This document shows, one piece after another, positions 37,513-48,013 of a stretch of 64,000 nt of DNA. Each line of letters opens with the position of its first letter. Positions within the stretch are counted from its first letter, which is position 1. The stretch is from Eutypa lata (lineage: Eukaryota; Ascomycota; Sordariomycetes; Xylariales; Diatrypaceae), in NCBI GenBank assembly GCA_022661535.1, contig JAKULF010000007.1, positions 2,294,001 through 2,358,000 on the forward strand, in the 5' to 3' direction. A model generated the notes under the pieces. That model was not told the DNA's origin. It ran no database searches and saw only the letters and a list, made by a program, of their open reading frames with translations. The position numbers were made by a program, and so were the translations under genes.

Positions 37513-39212
37513 TCATATGCTGTGTTGCCCGTCCTCTCCACCCCTTAAAGCGAGCAGCGCCCTGACATCTGTAACATACTGCAGCCCTTCTAAGAAGGGC
37601 ACTAGATGTAGCAGGTCGTTATCGGTAGGATCGCTGATCCATCCTTGTATTGGAATGGCATTATCTGCATTGGTTTGCCTGTTAGTTTGCTTGCTTGTTC
37701 TCTCTTCCTGGGGATCTGGAGAGCGGGAAGGATCTGGAGTTGGGAATATGGATTCAGGGCCTTCCATACCTTGATGGAACATGTAGCTCAGCGGACTATT
37801 GTCTAGAATCAGGACCTTGCTGAGATCTGGTTCCACCGAGCTAAGATCTTTTATGAATGCCCCGTGCCTGAACGTGCAGTGCTGCCGATAGTATCTCGCT
37901 GTGAAGTATTTCCTTTCCGATTCCAGCCAGTCGATGACGGGGTCAGCGTACTCCTGGACGGACGCCGTGAAAACGACTAGGTTGAACCATTTGCAGACCT
38001 TGAGACATAGTTAGATACGCACGTTTGGCATTCCATCAACCATGCGGAAAGCCTTACCTTCCGAAGAAACTCGTCACAATGCGGCCGCTTGTGAACGTAG
38101 TATAGGATGGGATGTTGTGGGCCTAACGCCTGGTTTCCCCCACTGGCGACGTATGTGGTGTTCAACCGCACTTCCACCATGTGTCCGGATCCCATTCGTC
38201 CTCCCTTTGACATGCTGTGAATCAGCGTCTCATCCAAGTCCAGTATCAGCGTTTTCATGTGCTTCGGGTCAACGGGCTCATATGGTATGTATGACGGTTG
38301 GCGCCGTGGGATCAAAGGTCGCGGGGGGCAGGGAGTCTTCGGATACTTGGTCAAGGCAGCGTTAGGCGAAGTAGGTGACTTGAGCTGTGCTGATAAATCT
38401 GGAGGTGCGAGGGAGTTCTTGGCGCTTAATGATTGCGACTTTTTATGCCTCCGTAGGTTTTCGTCATTGTTCAACTTGATCCGTATCGACCGTCGAGCGG
38501 GCCCGGGCTCGTCGTCTGGCTGCAGGGATTTGGATCGCGCGTGTCGGTTCGAAGCTGTGGAGCTACGTCGTCTGCCCTTGCTTCGAGTCCCTATATCGGA
38601 TTCCGATTCGGAGGACATGCCAGAAGATGATGACCCGGAAGACTGAGGATGCCGGTTGGAATTCCCTCGAGACCCGTGACTGACGCGTCTTGAGGGGAGC
38701 CCTCCCTTCTCGCTAACGGCTATGCTTTCATGATAATCAATAGCGAGTTTCCGCGCGTCGCCACCATAGGTGCCATATAGTTTCTTTAGTTGTCGTAAGG
38801 GAGCGAAGTTGCCTTGCTCATCGTAAAAACAAGAGATCAGGTAAACACCAGGCGCGGCGATGGTGGATAAGACCCAGCGTACAGATATGATGAGACTATT
38901 GGCCATGCGCGCCGGAACGACATGCCAGTAAAATGAACGGACGTTGGGTTCTTTCAGGTTGCCCTTTTCTAATAAGGGCGTCCTTTCGTCTATGTTTCTC
39001 GAGTAGTCCATATTGTCGCCATCGCCGAAGGGAAACTCGCTAGGTTCGGACGCGATAGCACGACTGTCGGTGGTCGCGGATCCGTCTCTAGGCGCATGCC
39101 CTTCTTTATTCGATGCAGTAGCGAAGTCGATATGACTGAGGGAGTTCGATCGCGAAGGGGTGGGGGAAGATGTTGGAGAAACACGCGCAGATATTATGTT
39201 GAGGGAGTTCAT
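37513..39212 (-). CDS. NEM1: Nem1-type phosphatase catalytic subunit (FCP1/HAD family)
   Basis: Catalytic subunit of the Nem1-Spo7 ER/nuclear-envelope complex, which dephosphorylates the phosphatidate phosphatase Pah1 and so controls membrane versus storage-lipid synthesis. Exons 39212-38058, 37998-37770 and 37664-37513 give 511 residues. A disordered Ser-rich N-terminus leads to PLLEKG and a membrane helix at about 106-128 (ANSLIISVRWVLSTIAAPGV). A Ser/Arg-rich linker then meets the FCP1-homology domain: LILDLDETLIHS with the catalytic DxDxT at about 325-329, VHKRPHCDEFLRKV, KWFNLVVFTASVQEYADPVI, DWLE, YRQHCTFRHGAFIKDLS, LILDNSPLSYMFHQDNA, IPIQGWISDPTDNDLLHLVP, ALLALRGGED. The start chosen is the first ATG (MNSLNIISARVSP); frame-open sequence upstream begins with TTG. 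The 105-base last intron is a multiple of three with no stop; left in, it would insert 35 residues between FHQ and the NAIPI motif. Confidence 0.94.
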
Positions 39213-40676
39213 CTTCCTATCGCCCCGAAGCCATGAAGGAAACCGTGTTCGCCCAAAAAAAAAACCCAAACACGGCAATCCTTGGTGTACCTAGATGAGA
39301 AAGCACAGTAATTATGTAGTAATGTGAACAATAGCTATCCCAGCTCGTAGTCGTAGAGATGCGCCAACCACTCGATCGTTTGTTGTTGTCCTGCTTGTTC
39401 TATCTAGATAACCCTGGCCTACAGGTGGGTTTTTGAGGAATAGATAGAGCTCTCGGAAGTAAAGGGGAGAAAGTGATGGCGAGCACCTGCAGCAAAGAGG
39501 AGTTGTTGGAGTTGACGTCGTTTCTTCTGCAAGCCTCGGTTGGGGGGTGATTTTCAAGACAATGCAAACGCCGTGGATGGATGAATGGATAGATAGATAC
39601 GGGTATGCAGATAGATGATGGGTGGATGGATCGATCTGCTTATTACGCTTTCTCTACTTTACGGACACTGACTGCTGCACTACACTGGGTGCGTACCTCA
39701 TCAAAAATATGATAACTACTTACTAAGTAGGTAGGAGGTAGTTATGTAGAATGAGCAGGAGTTGCATGCATTAGGTATATTGTTTTAACTAGTGCACCCT
39801 TATACTTAAGTGGGAATGGGCGCGGGTCTAGAAAAATGCTGAACTTATTAGCTAATAAACGGGCATGAAATATTAATTATTCGAAGGCGATGGAGGGATG
39901 GCATGTTGGAAGGTCATTTAACACGAAGAGGCGCCGTTGTAGCGTAAATTGCACTCCCAACAACCTGCAGGAGCTTATCTACAGACAGATGAAGGCCACC
40001 ACTCAAATGATCAGTTCTGGGGCATCGTAGCGTCAGAAACCCCTGAAGCCACCCCCTGCGGGAGCCTACAATAGGGAAAGCATAGCGCTATCACGTGGAC
40101 CAATGTTGAGTAACTGGGCTCTGGGTTACTGGACCTTAATTGCTGGGGCTTGCTGGGGATGGGTGCCAAGTGCCACTGCTGCTTGAATTGGAATTGGATT
40201 GTGCAGAAGGAATTATTACTTCTACAAGGTACTATCAACTACCCCGCTATGGCCCGTCACTGCACTGCACTCACACTGCATTAGGTCCAGAATTGAACCC
40301 TGTCCAAGCCATGTAAGTCATTCTGCTTTCCGATTCTTTTTGGAAAATCCTCGACATTGACTCATACATCACCAGATATCCGCAGCAACTTCTACATATT
40401 TTACAAGCGCACCAACTCTCCCACACCACACCACCACATTCAGATAACGATAGTAGATATCTACATAGCTCGGGAATAATTGCTTGTAGAGTTACTGTTG
40501 AAATCGGAGTCCGATTAACCCTCTTAACGTTGAGTAGCAATACTTTGTCAAATCAGCAGTGCGGGGCAGATTTAATTTCTGTGATTTAACGTCAAATACC
40601 ACCCAACGAACATATTGTGCGCCATTACGAATTCCTATTCGCAGACACACATACTTGAAGTTACAGATATCAAGAA
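39213..40676. other. Divergent promoter region between NEM1 and GCD7
   Basis: About 1.46 kb separating two outward-facing genes. No supported gene. A GATGGATG/GATAGATA-rich tract lies near 39571-39630. Confidence 0.5.
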
Positions 40677-42134
40677 ATGGCTCCGCCAAAAGGCGGGTTT
40701 GCACCTGGCCTAGATAAGTTCCTTGACACCTTAAAAGGCCGGCCCCTTGAATCTTCAGTGGATTTCCTCGTATCGTAAGTAAAACCCCCCCTATCACTAT
40801 ATAAACCAGGCCTCATTCTCCCTGAGATATCTGAAATAACTGGCGGCTAACTGGTATCCTTAGCCTGCTCAAGAGGCGCCAGATCAAAGGTTCCGAAGAC
40901 TGTGCTATAGCGACAGCGCATATCCTCTTACAGGTTGTCGCAAGAGACAAATGGACCAATATCGATCAACTTATCATTCGAATTCGCTCCGTCGGTAGCC
41001 AACTCGTCACCGCGCAACCTCGAGAGATCGTTATTGGGAATATAGTGCGAAGAGTTCTCGGTTTGATACGTGATGAGGCCCTGGAGGACAGGAACGATCC
41101 GGGCAGCGATTCCATCTCCGACCTCAACGAGGTCACCCCCCCTTCTCCAGTTCGAGCTGCCGACCCAGGTGACTACAGCCTGGTTGGAAGATTGATTCGC
41201 ACGCCCGCACTGAATTTACTTGGAGGATCATTCTCTCGTACCCAATCGATGTTTCAGCTGCTCTCAGATCCTGATCATGTCCCTCCCGGTTCACCCCAAT
41301 TTGGCTCTGGATCCTCGACTCCTCTCGTTAATGCCCAAAACGCGAATGTCTACGCCTTCCGAACAGAGATTATTGAGGGGATAGAGGAAATTATGGACGA
41401 GATCAAGCAAGTCGATGAACAAGTCCAAGCCTATTCTGATATCATCATCCACCCGGGAGACTACATACTCATCCACCAACCAACGAGAACCGTGCAGAAG
41501 TTCCTTACCAAGGCTGCTTCTAAACGAAGATTTACCGTATTCCTCACAGTCGATCCTACTCAGGCATCAGCCGAAGAAGACCCATATGCCTCTTTCCGAA
41601 AGTCGGTAACGTCACATGGATCAGTTGTGGTCAATATCATGAACACAGGCTTGCTGGCGTATATGACAAGGGTGAACAAGGTCATCCTTAGTGCTCGGGC
41701 CATCACGGGCAAAGGCGAGGTCGTTGTGGATTCAGGGGCTGCAGTTATAGCCCGCGCTGCTCGTGAGCTTGGCAGAACAGTGATCGTTCTTGGTGGCGTG
41801 TATAAGCTTAGTCCAGATAGCCATGAGCTGGAGACGCTTGTAGAATGGGGAGATCCTTCTAAGCATGTCAACTTTTCGGACGGTGCTATGGTTGGACATG
41901 TCAAGGTCAAGAATGCTGTGTCCGAGTTTATACCAGCCGAATTTGTCGACACATATCTCACTAACCTGTAAGTTCTCTTATACCCCGTGACTGTATTGTG
42001 GTTTTTGTCAAGAGCTAATCGAACCTCCTTGCGATAGTGGAGCGCATTCTCGGGATCATTTACACGGCATCATCAACGACCATTATAAAGAAGAAGACAT
42101 CAACTTCAATCTTGCTGGCAAGATCGAAAGGTGA
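40677..42134 (+). CDS. GCD7: Translation initiation factor eIF2B subunit beta
   Basis: Regulatory subunit of the eIF2B guanine-nucleotide exchange factor that recycles eIF2-GDP and senses phosphorylated eIF2. Exons 40677-40774, 40864-41967 and 42038-42134 give 432 residues, the usual length. The alpha-helical N-terminal part (LDKFLDTLKGRPLESSVDFL, LLKRRQIKGSEDCAIATAHI, IVRRVLGLIRDEA) is followed by a Rossmann-like domain: IHPGDYILIHQPTRTVQKFL, TKAASKRRFTVFL, the NTGLLAYMTRVNKVILSARA stretch, VDSGAAVIARAARELGRTVI and VLGGVYKLSP, ending in FIPAEFVDTYLTNLG and the C-terminal INDHYKEEDINFNLAGKI. Donors are GTAAGT and GTAAGT; the first intron has a GCTAAC branch. The fungal-type Ser-rich loop after residue 125 (SISDLNEVTPPSP) is typical. 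Start ATG at 40677 is preceded by AAGAA. Confidence 0.95.
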
Positions 42135-43123
42135 TGCTAATGTTGATTGCATACAGACATTGCCATATTCTGTGCGTAAGACGACATGCACAACTTCATG
42201 CGAATGGCAAACATGTAATGATACAAAGTGTTCGGCATAATCAATAGGCCAACGACTATACTTACCTACTTGCATAAAAGTAATCAAGAATCCGAGGGGG
42301 TTCGGATCTTGGGAGTGGATCATACACGGCTTCGGTTTTTTCGGTCAAGTGGGCCGGCCCTCCAGCAAGGTTGAATTCCAGAGCTCTATCTACATTCCCG
42401 ACAGCGGGCTTACCTTAGCGGGTTGCCTCTTGGCCGCGTCACCAACAGGTCGAGGTTGCATTGAAGCTTACGGGGGGTCACAACGAGGTAGCCAGAAGGG
42501 GGGAGTTTACAGGAATTCTATTGGAGCGTGGGTTTTCAGCCCTAGGATAGGCTACACGCTAACATTACCAAGTGGACAGCATTCCTTTCGGGGCTGTTTG
42601 GGGCTTGTTTGCAGGTGATAGATTGATTGCCTTGGTTCAAGTATGTAGGTAGCTAATGGTAGGCGAGTGCCGTCAACTTCACCTACCCGGAACCTGATGT
42701 TGTGTGACACTTGAGCGCTGTCGCTTACCAAAAGTGAGGGAGCTTTCGTAGCCAATTAAATAGAATACAACCCACCCCAAAATCTTGCTAGGCAGCCGTT
42801 TTTCCCATACCTACATACCTACCTAGTCTAGTCCTGTCAACTTTGTGTGGAACGTGGCAGCTTTGTTTGTTAATGATTTAATTCTCGGGTCAGCTATTGA
42901 ATAGTTATAAGTCTACATAGCTACCCACCACCTCCGTGTGAACCGAAGGATTCAGGTCAACTGATATAACAACTACACACCATTTCGACATCCATATACC
43001 TACCTACCTTCTACTAAAACACATATCTACTTGCTGCTTCGTCGTGACAAAACTTAACATAGGTAGCTAGCTAGCTACCCACCCAGAGCTGTCTGCACAT
43101 CCAAACAAGCAAACAAACAAACG
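42135..43123. other. Intergenic region rich in TACC/TAGG words
   Basis: No supported gene. The last 350 bases before 43124 contain several TACCTACC and TAGCTAGC blocks (for example 42997-43009) and a CAAACAAACAAACAAA tract directly before the start codon of the next gene. Confidence 0.5.
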
Positions 43124-45673
43124 ATGGAGCCACACGAAGACATCCCACCCCCTCCATATTCGGAGACGGACATATATTCGCAACCGGGAAGCCACGGTCA
43201 CCACGCTTCGGTGACATCGGGAACCTCCTCTGGCTCCACCAACGCTAGCGCTCCCGGCACCGGCACCGGCTTTGGCGACGACGCCTCTTCCGTCGCCGCC
43301 TCCTCCTCCTCACCGGGAGACGGCGACCACAACATCATCTACACGCCGCCCGAGACGCCCCGGGAAGGGTCCCCACTTCATCGTCATCGCCACTACGACG
43401 ACAGCACTACCGATTACATCACCAACGCCTCCGCGGAGGCGTACTTCGAATCCCGCCCCGCGCCCTCGCACCTTCTACACCGAGGAGCGCAGTTCGATGG
43501 TAGCGGGAATGACAATACCATTACCGTCTATATCTCCATAGCTACAGGGAGAGGAACAGGACAAGCGACTACCTCACCATCACTGCCGCCGTACCCGGCT
43601 GACTGGGCCCCCGCCCGCGACGTCACGGAGCAGGACTGGCATACCTTTGTGAACTACCTGATCCCGGACCGCGGCGGCCGCGGTGGAGTCAACGATTTGT
43701 CGTCGTCGTCGTCGTCATTCGCTCAAGGGGTAATGCAAGATACGCTCCGCGATTGGAATGTAGGATTCTTTGGGCCAAGGGGCGTGACGGTTCGGATCCG
43801 GGACCAGACCCCTACCCCTGCCCGTGACGGTGGTCCGTCGTCTATCGCGGCTGCTGCAGCCGCGCGGGATGCGAAGATGCCTGGTGCTTGGGATGAGGTG
43901 GAGGCACCTTCTTCTTCTCCTCCTCCTCCCCCTGCTGCTGCTCCTGGTGGGAATGATGCGCCGCGGGAAGGAGGAGGACCAGGGTGGAACCCCTTCGAGG
44001 TCAACAGCCGCGGCGTGCGCATCGGACCTCTGACCATCGATGGCGATAGAGTCTCCATCGGCCAGTCGTTCCAGGTGGATAGTAGAGGTGTACGCTGGGG
44101 AGGTCGTACGATCGGTGGTGCTGGACAACCGCCGGTTCCGACCCCCTTTGATGGCCAACACCAGCAGTCTCGTGGTGGGGAGCGTGGGCCCGCGATCGGA
44201 TGCGGCAGTATGGGGATGAGGGGAGGCTGGGGTAGCGGCCACTTACCCGGAGGTGTGGGAATGGGAATGGGAGCAGGAGTAGGAGGACCAGGTTTCGGGG
44301 CTCCTTGGAACCCGTTCGACCATGTTGCTCAAGCTCAACATACCCACGGGTTCCACGCCCCTCACCCCGGTATCCACCGTCCGCGAAGCGCATCTGACGC
44401 CTCATTTGCCTCATCGCCCTCGTCCTCCTCGTCCACCTCGGACTCCTCCGATTCCAGCTCCTCCGACTCCTCCATCGGCAGTCTCCCGGCCTACGAAGAC
44501 CTCCAAGACGCCCAAATCCCCGTAACCCGACAATCGATCACGACGTGGCTCTCGCACCCCGAGCAGCCCGTGACCAGAGCGATGGTCAAAGCGGCACGAG
44601 CCGACATCCGCGCTGCTGCGACGACATCGAGGCGGACATCTAACACCACCACCACCACAAACCTCCATCAAGTACAACAGCAACGCCTGGAAGTAAGACA
44701 ACTCCTCAACCAATTCCAAGCCTTCAAGCGCAGCCAGCGCGACTTGCGACGCGCAGACCACCGCTGCCGCCGCGACGAGAGGAAAGCGGCGCGGCTCGCC
44801 CGCAAGGTGGATAAGAAGGTCCGCCGGATGGAGCACAAGGCGAGGCGCACGGCGGATCGCGCGGGACGTAGGGAGAGGAGGACTGCGGAGAGGGAGGTGA
44901 GGAGGGCAGAGAGGGAGAATAGGGATCGTGGTGTTGGTGGTGGTAGGAGGAGGGGTGGTGCTGGTGGTGGTGTGCACCAACATCCTTCTCCGCTTGGTGT
45001 TCCTGTCGGCATGTCGATGCCGCCTCGCGTGCCAAATATCCACGTACCGCCACCTCACGTTCCGGGTCCCGGCGGGGCGTTCTTCGGACCGAGGTCTGGA
45101 TTCTTCGGAGGTGGCGGCTTTGGCGGACGCCGTGGTGGTGGTTCCTTTGGGTTTGGAGGTGGACGTGGGTTTGGAGGAAGAGGTGGACGGGGAGGTAATG
45201 GTGGTAGGGGTAGTCACCGCTTCCCACCTTGGGCACGTGGCCCTGATGAATACCTGAACCACGGCGAAGAACAACACGACCGCACGACGACGGGCGTCAT
45301 TTTCGATGCTGATAACATCCCCGGCGCGTGGCCTACCACTGCTACTGCTACTGCTACCGCTGATAGAGACGGACACGATATGGTGCCTCCTGCCCACCTC
45401 GGCGCTAAGTACGAGGCTGTCGAACGCCTCGAAGCCGAGATGGAGGCTAGGAAGAACGAGCTGCGGGCGGTGTGGCGGCGTGATGGTAGTAGCGATGGTG
45501 GTGATAAGGAGGAGCAGAGGGAGAAGGAAAAGGAGAGTAGTAGCGAGAAGGCTAAGTTGGTCGAGGTCGATAGGCTTGAGGTCGAGATGCGGAGGCTTGC
45601 GGCTGAGGTCGAGAGGTTGAGGCTTGAGGCTGATGAGGAGTTTGCTAGGGGCTTTGTTGAGAGGGGGTTGTGA
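43124..45673 (+). CDS. Low-complexity protein with N-terminal PPPPY motif, 849 residues
   Basis: One uninterrupted exon. I do not recognise a catalytic family. In order: EDIPPPPYSETDIYSQ near the N-terminus, a PPxY-containing element that could bind WW-domain proteins such as Rsp5-type ligases; Ser/Thr/Gly-rich spacer; a Trp-containing block DWAPARDVTEQDWHTFVNYL; a duplicated SRGVR motif (FEVNSRGVRIGPLTI then FQVDSRGVRWGGRTI at about residues 290-330); Gly/Met-rich and Ser-rich linkers (DSSDSSSSDSSIG); EQPVTRAMVKAARADIRAAA; a highly basic helical stretch rich in RR/ER (about 530-605); an RGG/FGG-rich block (about 645-705, for example GFGGRGGRGGNGGRGSH); and a C-terminal coiled coil (VERLEAEMEARKNELRAVW, VDRLEVEMRRLAAEVERLRL). 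No signal peptide or membrane helix. The start has the conserved-looking MEPHEDIPPPPYSETD and follows a CAAACAAACG leader. The long open frames on the other strand are compositional shadows. Confidence 0.85.
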   Translation: MEPHEDIPPPPYSETDIYSQPGSHGHHASVTSGTSSGSTNASAPGTGTGFGDDASSVAASSSSPGDGDHNIIYTPPETPREGSPLHRHRHYDDSTTDYITNASAEAYFESRPAPSHLLHRGAQFDGSGNDNTITVYISIATGRGTGQATTSPSLPPYPADWAPARDVTEQDWHTFVNYLIPDRGGRGGVNDLSSSSSSFAQGVMQDTLRDWNVGFFGPRGVTVRIRDQTPTPARDGGPSSIAAAAAARDAKMPGAWDEVEAPSSSPPPPPAAAPGGNDAPREGGGPGWNPFEVNSRGVRIGPLTIDGDRVSIGQSFQVDSRGVRWGGRTIGGAGQPPVPTPFDGQHQQSRGGERGPAIGCGSMGMRGGWGSGHLPGGVGMGMGAGVGGPGFGAPWNPFDHVAQAQHTHGFHAPHPGIHRPRSASDASFASSPSSSSSTSDSSDSSSSDSSIGSLPAYEDLQDAQIPVTRQSITTWLSHPEQPVTRAMVKAARADIRAAATTSRRTSNTTTTTNLHQVQQQRLEVRQLLNQFQAFKRSQRDLRRADHRCRRDERKAARLARKVDKKVRRMEHKARRTADRAGRRERRTAEREVRRAERENRDRGVGGGRRRGGAGGGVHQHPSPLGVPVGMSMPPRVPNIHVPPPHVPGPGGAFFGPRSGFFGGGGFGGRRGGGSFGFGGGRGFGGRGGRGGNGGRGSHRFPPWARGPDEYLNHGEEQHDRTTTGVIFDADNIPGAWPTTATATATADRDGHDMVPPAHLGAKYEAVERLEAEMEARKNELRAVWRRDGSSDGGDKEEQREKEKESSSEKAKLVEVDRLEVEMRRLAAEVERLRLEADEEFARGFVERGL

Positions 45674-46283
45674 TGATGATGAGGATGTTGTAAGCATGGG
45701 AGGGAGTAGAGAGGGAGGCAATATGCGAGGTCATGTGGTTAGCCTTATGAGCTGTCTACCACTGAGATAGAGAAGTATCTATTGTAGTTTGACACAGTTG
45801 ATATGGAGGTCATTCTTAGTATTTGAATTAAAAAAACAAAATATAATGGCAATCGATTGGTGTTAAGGGCGGTGTATAATGACATGGAATGATGAGATTT
45901 GCAAGGAACTAATCTGGGATACTTGTCACGGCTGCTCTCATTCGCCTTTTTCTTAATTAACTAGGGGTTTACTTCAAGCGGTGGGCTATGATAGCTTATA
46001 TTAAGTGCATGCCATAGAACATGTCGGTGGCATGCTTGGTTAGTCAAGTCTCATGATAAGCCTTTTAGCAGGACTGTCCCTTCATTTGTCTTCAGAGAAA
46101 ATGTAGTTACTTTTGTTTTTTGGCTGGCCCAATAGCTACCCGATGCCCATGCTTTTTTATTCTCTATGCCCTCTAATCGCCTCTCATGAGTAGCGTATCC
46201 ATCATGATCTCATCAAATCCTACCGCATCCATTTTATTCCATTCCACTCTACCCTACGAACCTGCCTGCCTCGCCCACCCAAC
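45674..46283. other. 3'-3' intergenic region
   Basis: Convergent flanks of the PPPPY protein gene and ARD1. Nothing recognisable. Confidence 0.5.
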
Positions 46284-47090
46284 TCACGTATGCTTACTCT
46301 CATCCTTCTCAACAAGCGCCGAGACACCCAGCGCGCGGCCGACCTTGACCTTGCGCTTCTGCTCCTTCGGCCTGGACGGCAGCGCCTTTCCGGCCTCGCC
46401 GACGGGCTCGCCCTCGTCCTCGTGCTCCTCCCCCTCGCCGTCCTCGTCTTCCTTATCGTCGCCCTCCGCGTCTCTGGACTCCTGGATCTGGCGCCGGATC
46501 GTCGAGAGGTCCAGGCGCATGCAGAAGGCGTCCTCGGCGTCCGCGTAGTACTTGGACTCGGTCTTCTCCTGGTCGAACCCGAGCGTCTTCGTGTACAGGT
46601 GGATGGCGGCGCGGTTCGACACGCGCACGTGCAGCGATACGTACCGTGCGCCGAAGGTCTCGACCATGGCTAGCTCTGTTGTGTGTTTTGTTCATGGCGT
46701 TAGCTTCGGAAAAGGAAGCAGGACCGGGACGGCAGAGGAGAGGGGGTTAGCAAAATGTGGGGGGGGGGAAGACGTACGGCTCTGCCGCATGAGCTTCTCG
46801 GCGATACCCAGCCGGCGGTGGGTGCGCATGACGCTCAGCGAGGTGATGTGACCGTGGGGGACGCCATCGGAGGGCTCCTCCTCCATCTTGGCGAGCACGT
46901 AGCCGACGATCTTGGGGTAGTCGTAGGGGGTCTTCTTGGGCCGCGAGACGTCGACGGCGACGTAGCTCAGCTGCGGCCACGACAGCGCGTGGTATAGGTA
47001 GTACTTCATGAAGTAGTTCTCGGGAAGGTTCTCCAGGTTGGCGTGCTGGATCAGCGGGATGTCCCGCGCCTCCAGCCGGCGGATATCCAT
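46284..47090 (-). CDS. ARD1: NatA N-alpha-acetyltransferase catalytic subunit (Ard1/Naa10)
   Basis: Catalytic GNAT subunit of the ribosome-associated NatA complex that acetylates Ser/Ala/Thr/Gly N-termini once Met is removed. Exons 47090-46778 and 46675-46284 give 234 residues (GTACGT donor; CAACAG acceptor). Visible features: [20 protein letters not shown] at the N-terminus, [20 protein letters not shown], the strand [33 protein letters not shown] containing the acetyl-CoA loop RRLGIA at 92-97, and across the splice [49 protein letters not shown]. The C-terminal 70 residues are an acidic then basic disordered tail ([28 protein letters not shown]), as in other fungal and animal Naa10. The auxiliary subunit Nat1/Naa15 is not in this window. 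Confidence 0.95.
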
Positions 47091-48013
47091 GGTCTCGTTT
47101 GTTTGTTTTTTTGGTGATTAGAAGTAGGTAGGTAGTGGTTAGATGTTCGTTGTGCTGGTGCCCCCCCTTCTTATCGTCTTTCCCTGTTTCCACTTTCTTT
47201 TCCTCGACGTGCGGGTACTGTTAGTTGCCCTAGATCTGATCGAAAACCTGGTCTAATTGAGGGTAGTATATTTCGTGGGAATACTGGTATCGTTGTGCTG
47301 TCGTTCAACCTGGAGCCGGGCATAGGATCGGAACGATACTACGGAATGTGAATTCAACATTTGATGTGAATGTGGGGGTCCCCCAGTAACTGCATAACAT
47401 CTACGAGGATCCACTTCTATACCTCTATAATGAATTATACTCTTAAAGGATTGTTCCAACGGAACCCAGAAGCGCGAGGAAATCATAAGGGGTAGGTAAC
47501 GATTTAAAAGATGTCTTACTTTGGCGTTCATATTTGATGGTTTAGGACTGGATTGATGCTATTTATCTAAAATATGTGATCATATATAACCCCATTACGT
47601 CGACGAGACACCACATACTACGACTGCTGTTTCCAACCATTGAAGGACGAGAAACATTAACATGGACTGAAATCCCGTGATGGATGATAAAATGTAGAAG
47701 TTCCTGCCATCAGGTATTGAAGGGGTTGCCCAGAACAGTATCTCACCCATGGGGAAGCCTGGCTTAATTGCAAGGCGCGACGACATGATAAATTCGACCG
47801 GAGCTAGGAACTTCGGCAACGTATGAAAGAACTCCTGCTGTCTCCCTTGGCGACACCTTAGAGCGCTTCTCATCTACATGGTCCAATAATCGATGTGTAA
47901 CAAGAATCAACCGTATTTTAAAACCTGCTAACTTTCCTATAGGAACTGCCCCCGAACTTTGTATCCCTATTTCGGAATACTCGATAGCCTAGTACTCCTG
48001 CTTTGCATTCTCC
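47091..48013. other. Intergenic region with one weak open frame
   Basis: A 92-codon frame at 47873-47595 (-) starts with ATG and has a hydrophobic C-terminal half (FQSMLMFLVLQWLETAVVVC), but no family is recognised and it lacks supporting context. TAGGTAGGTA motif at 47125-47134, just upstream of ARD1. Confidence 0.4.

Noticed and set aside
44411..45721. 436-codon open frame on the minus strand over the PPPPY protein gene
   Set aside because: Low-complexity antisense shadow of a repetitive, G+C-rich coding exon; the plus-strand frame has the better start, motifs and coiled coil.
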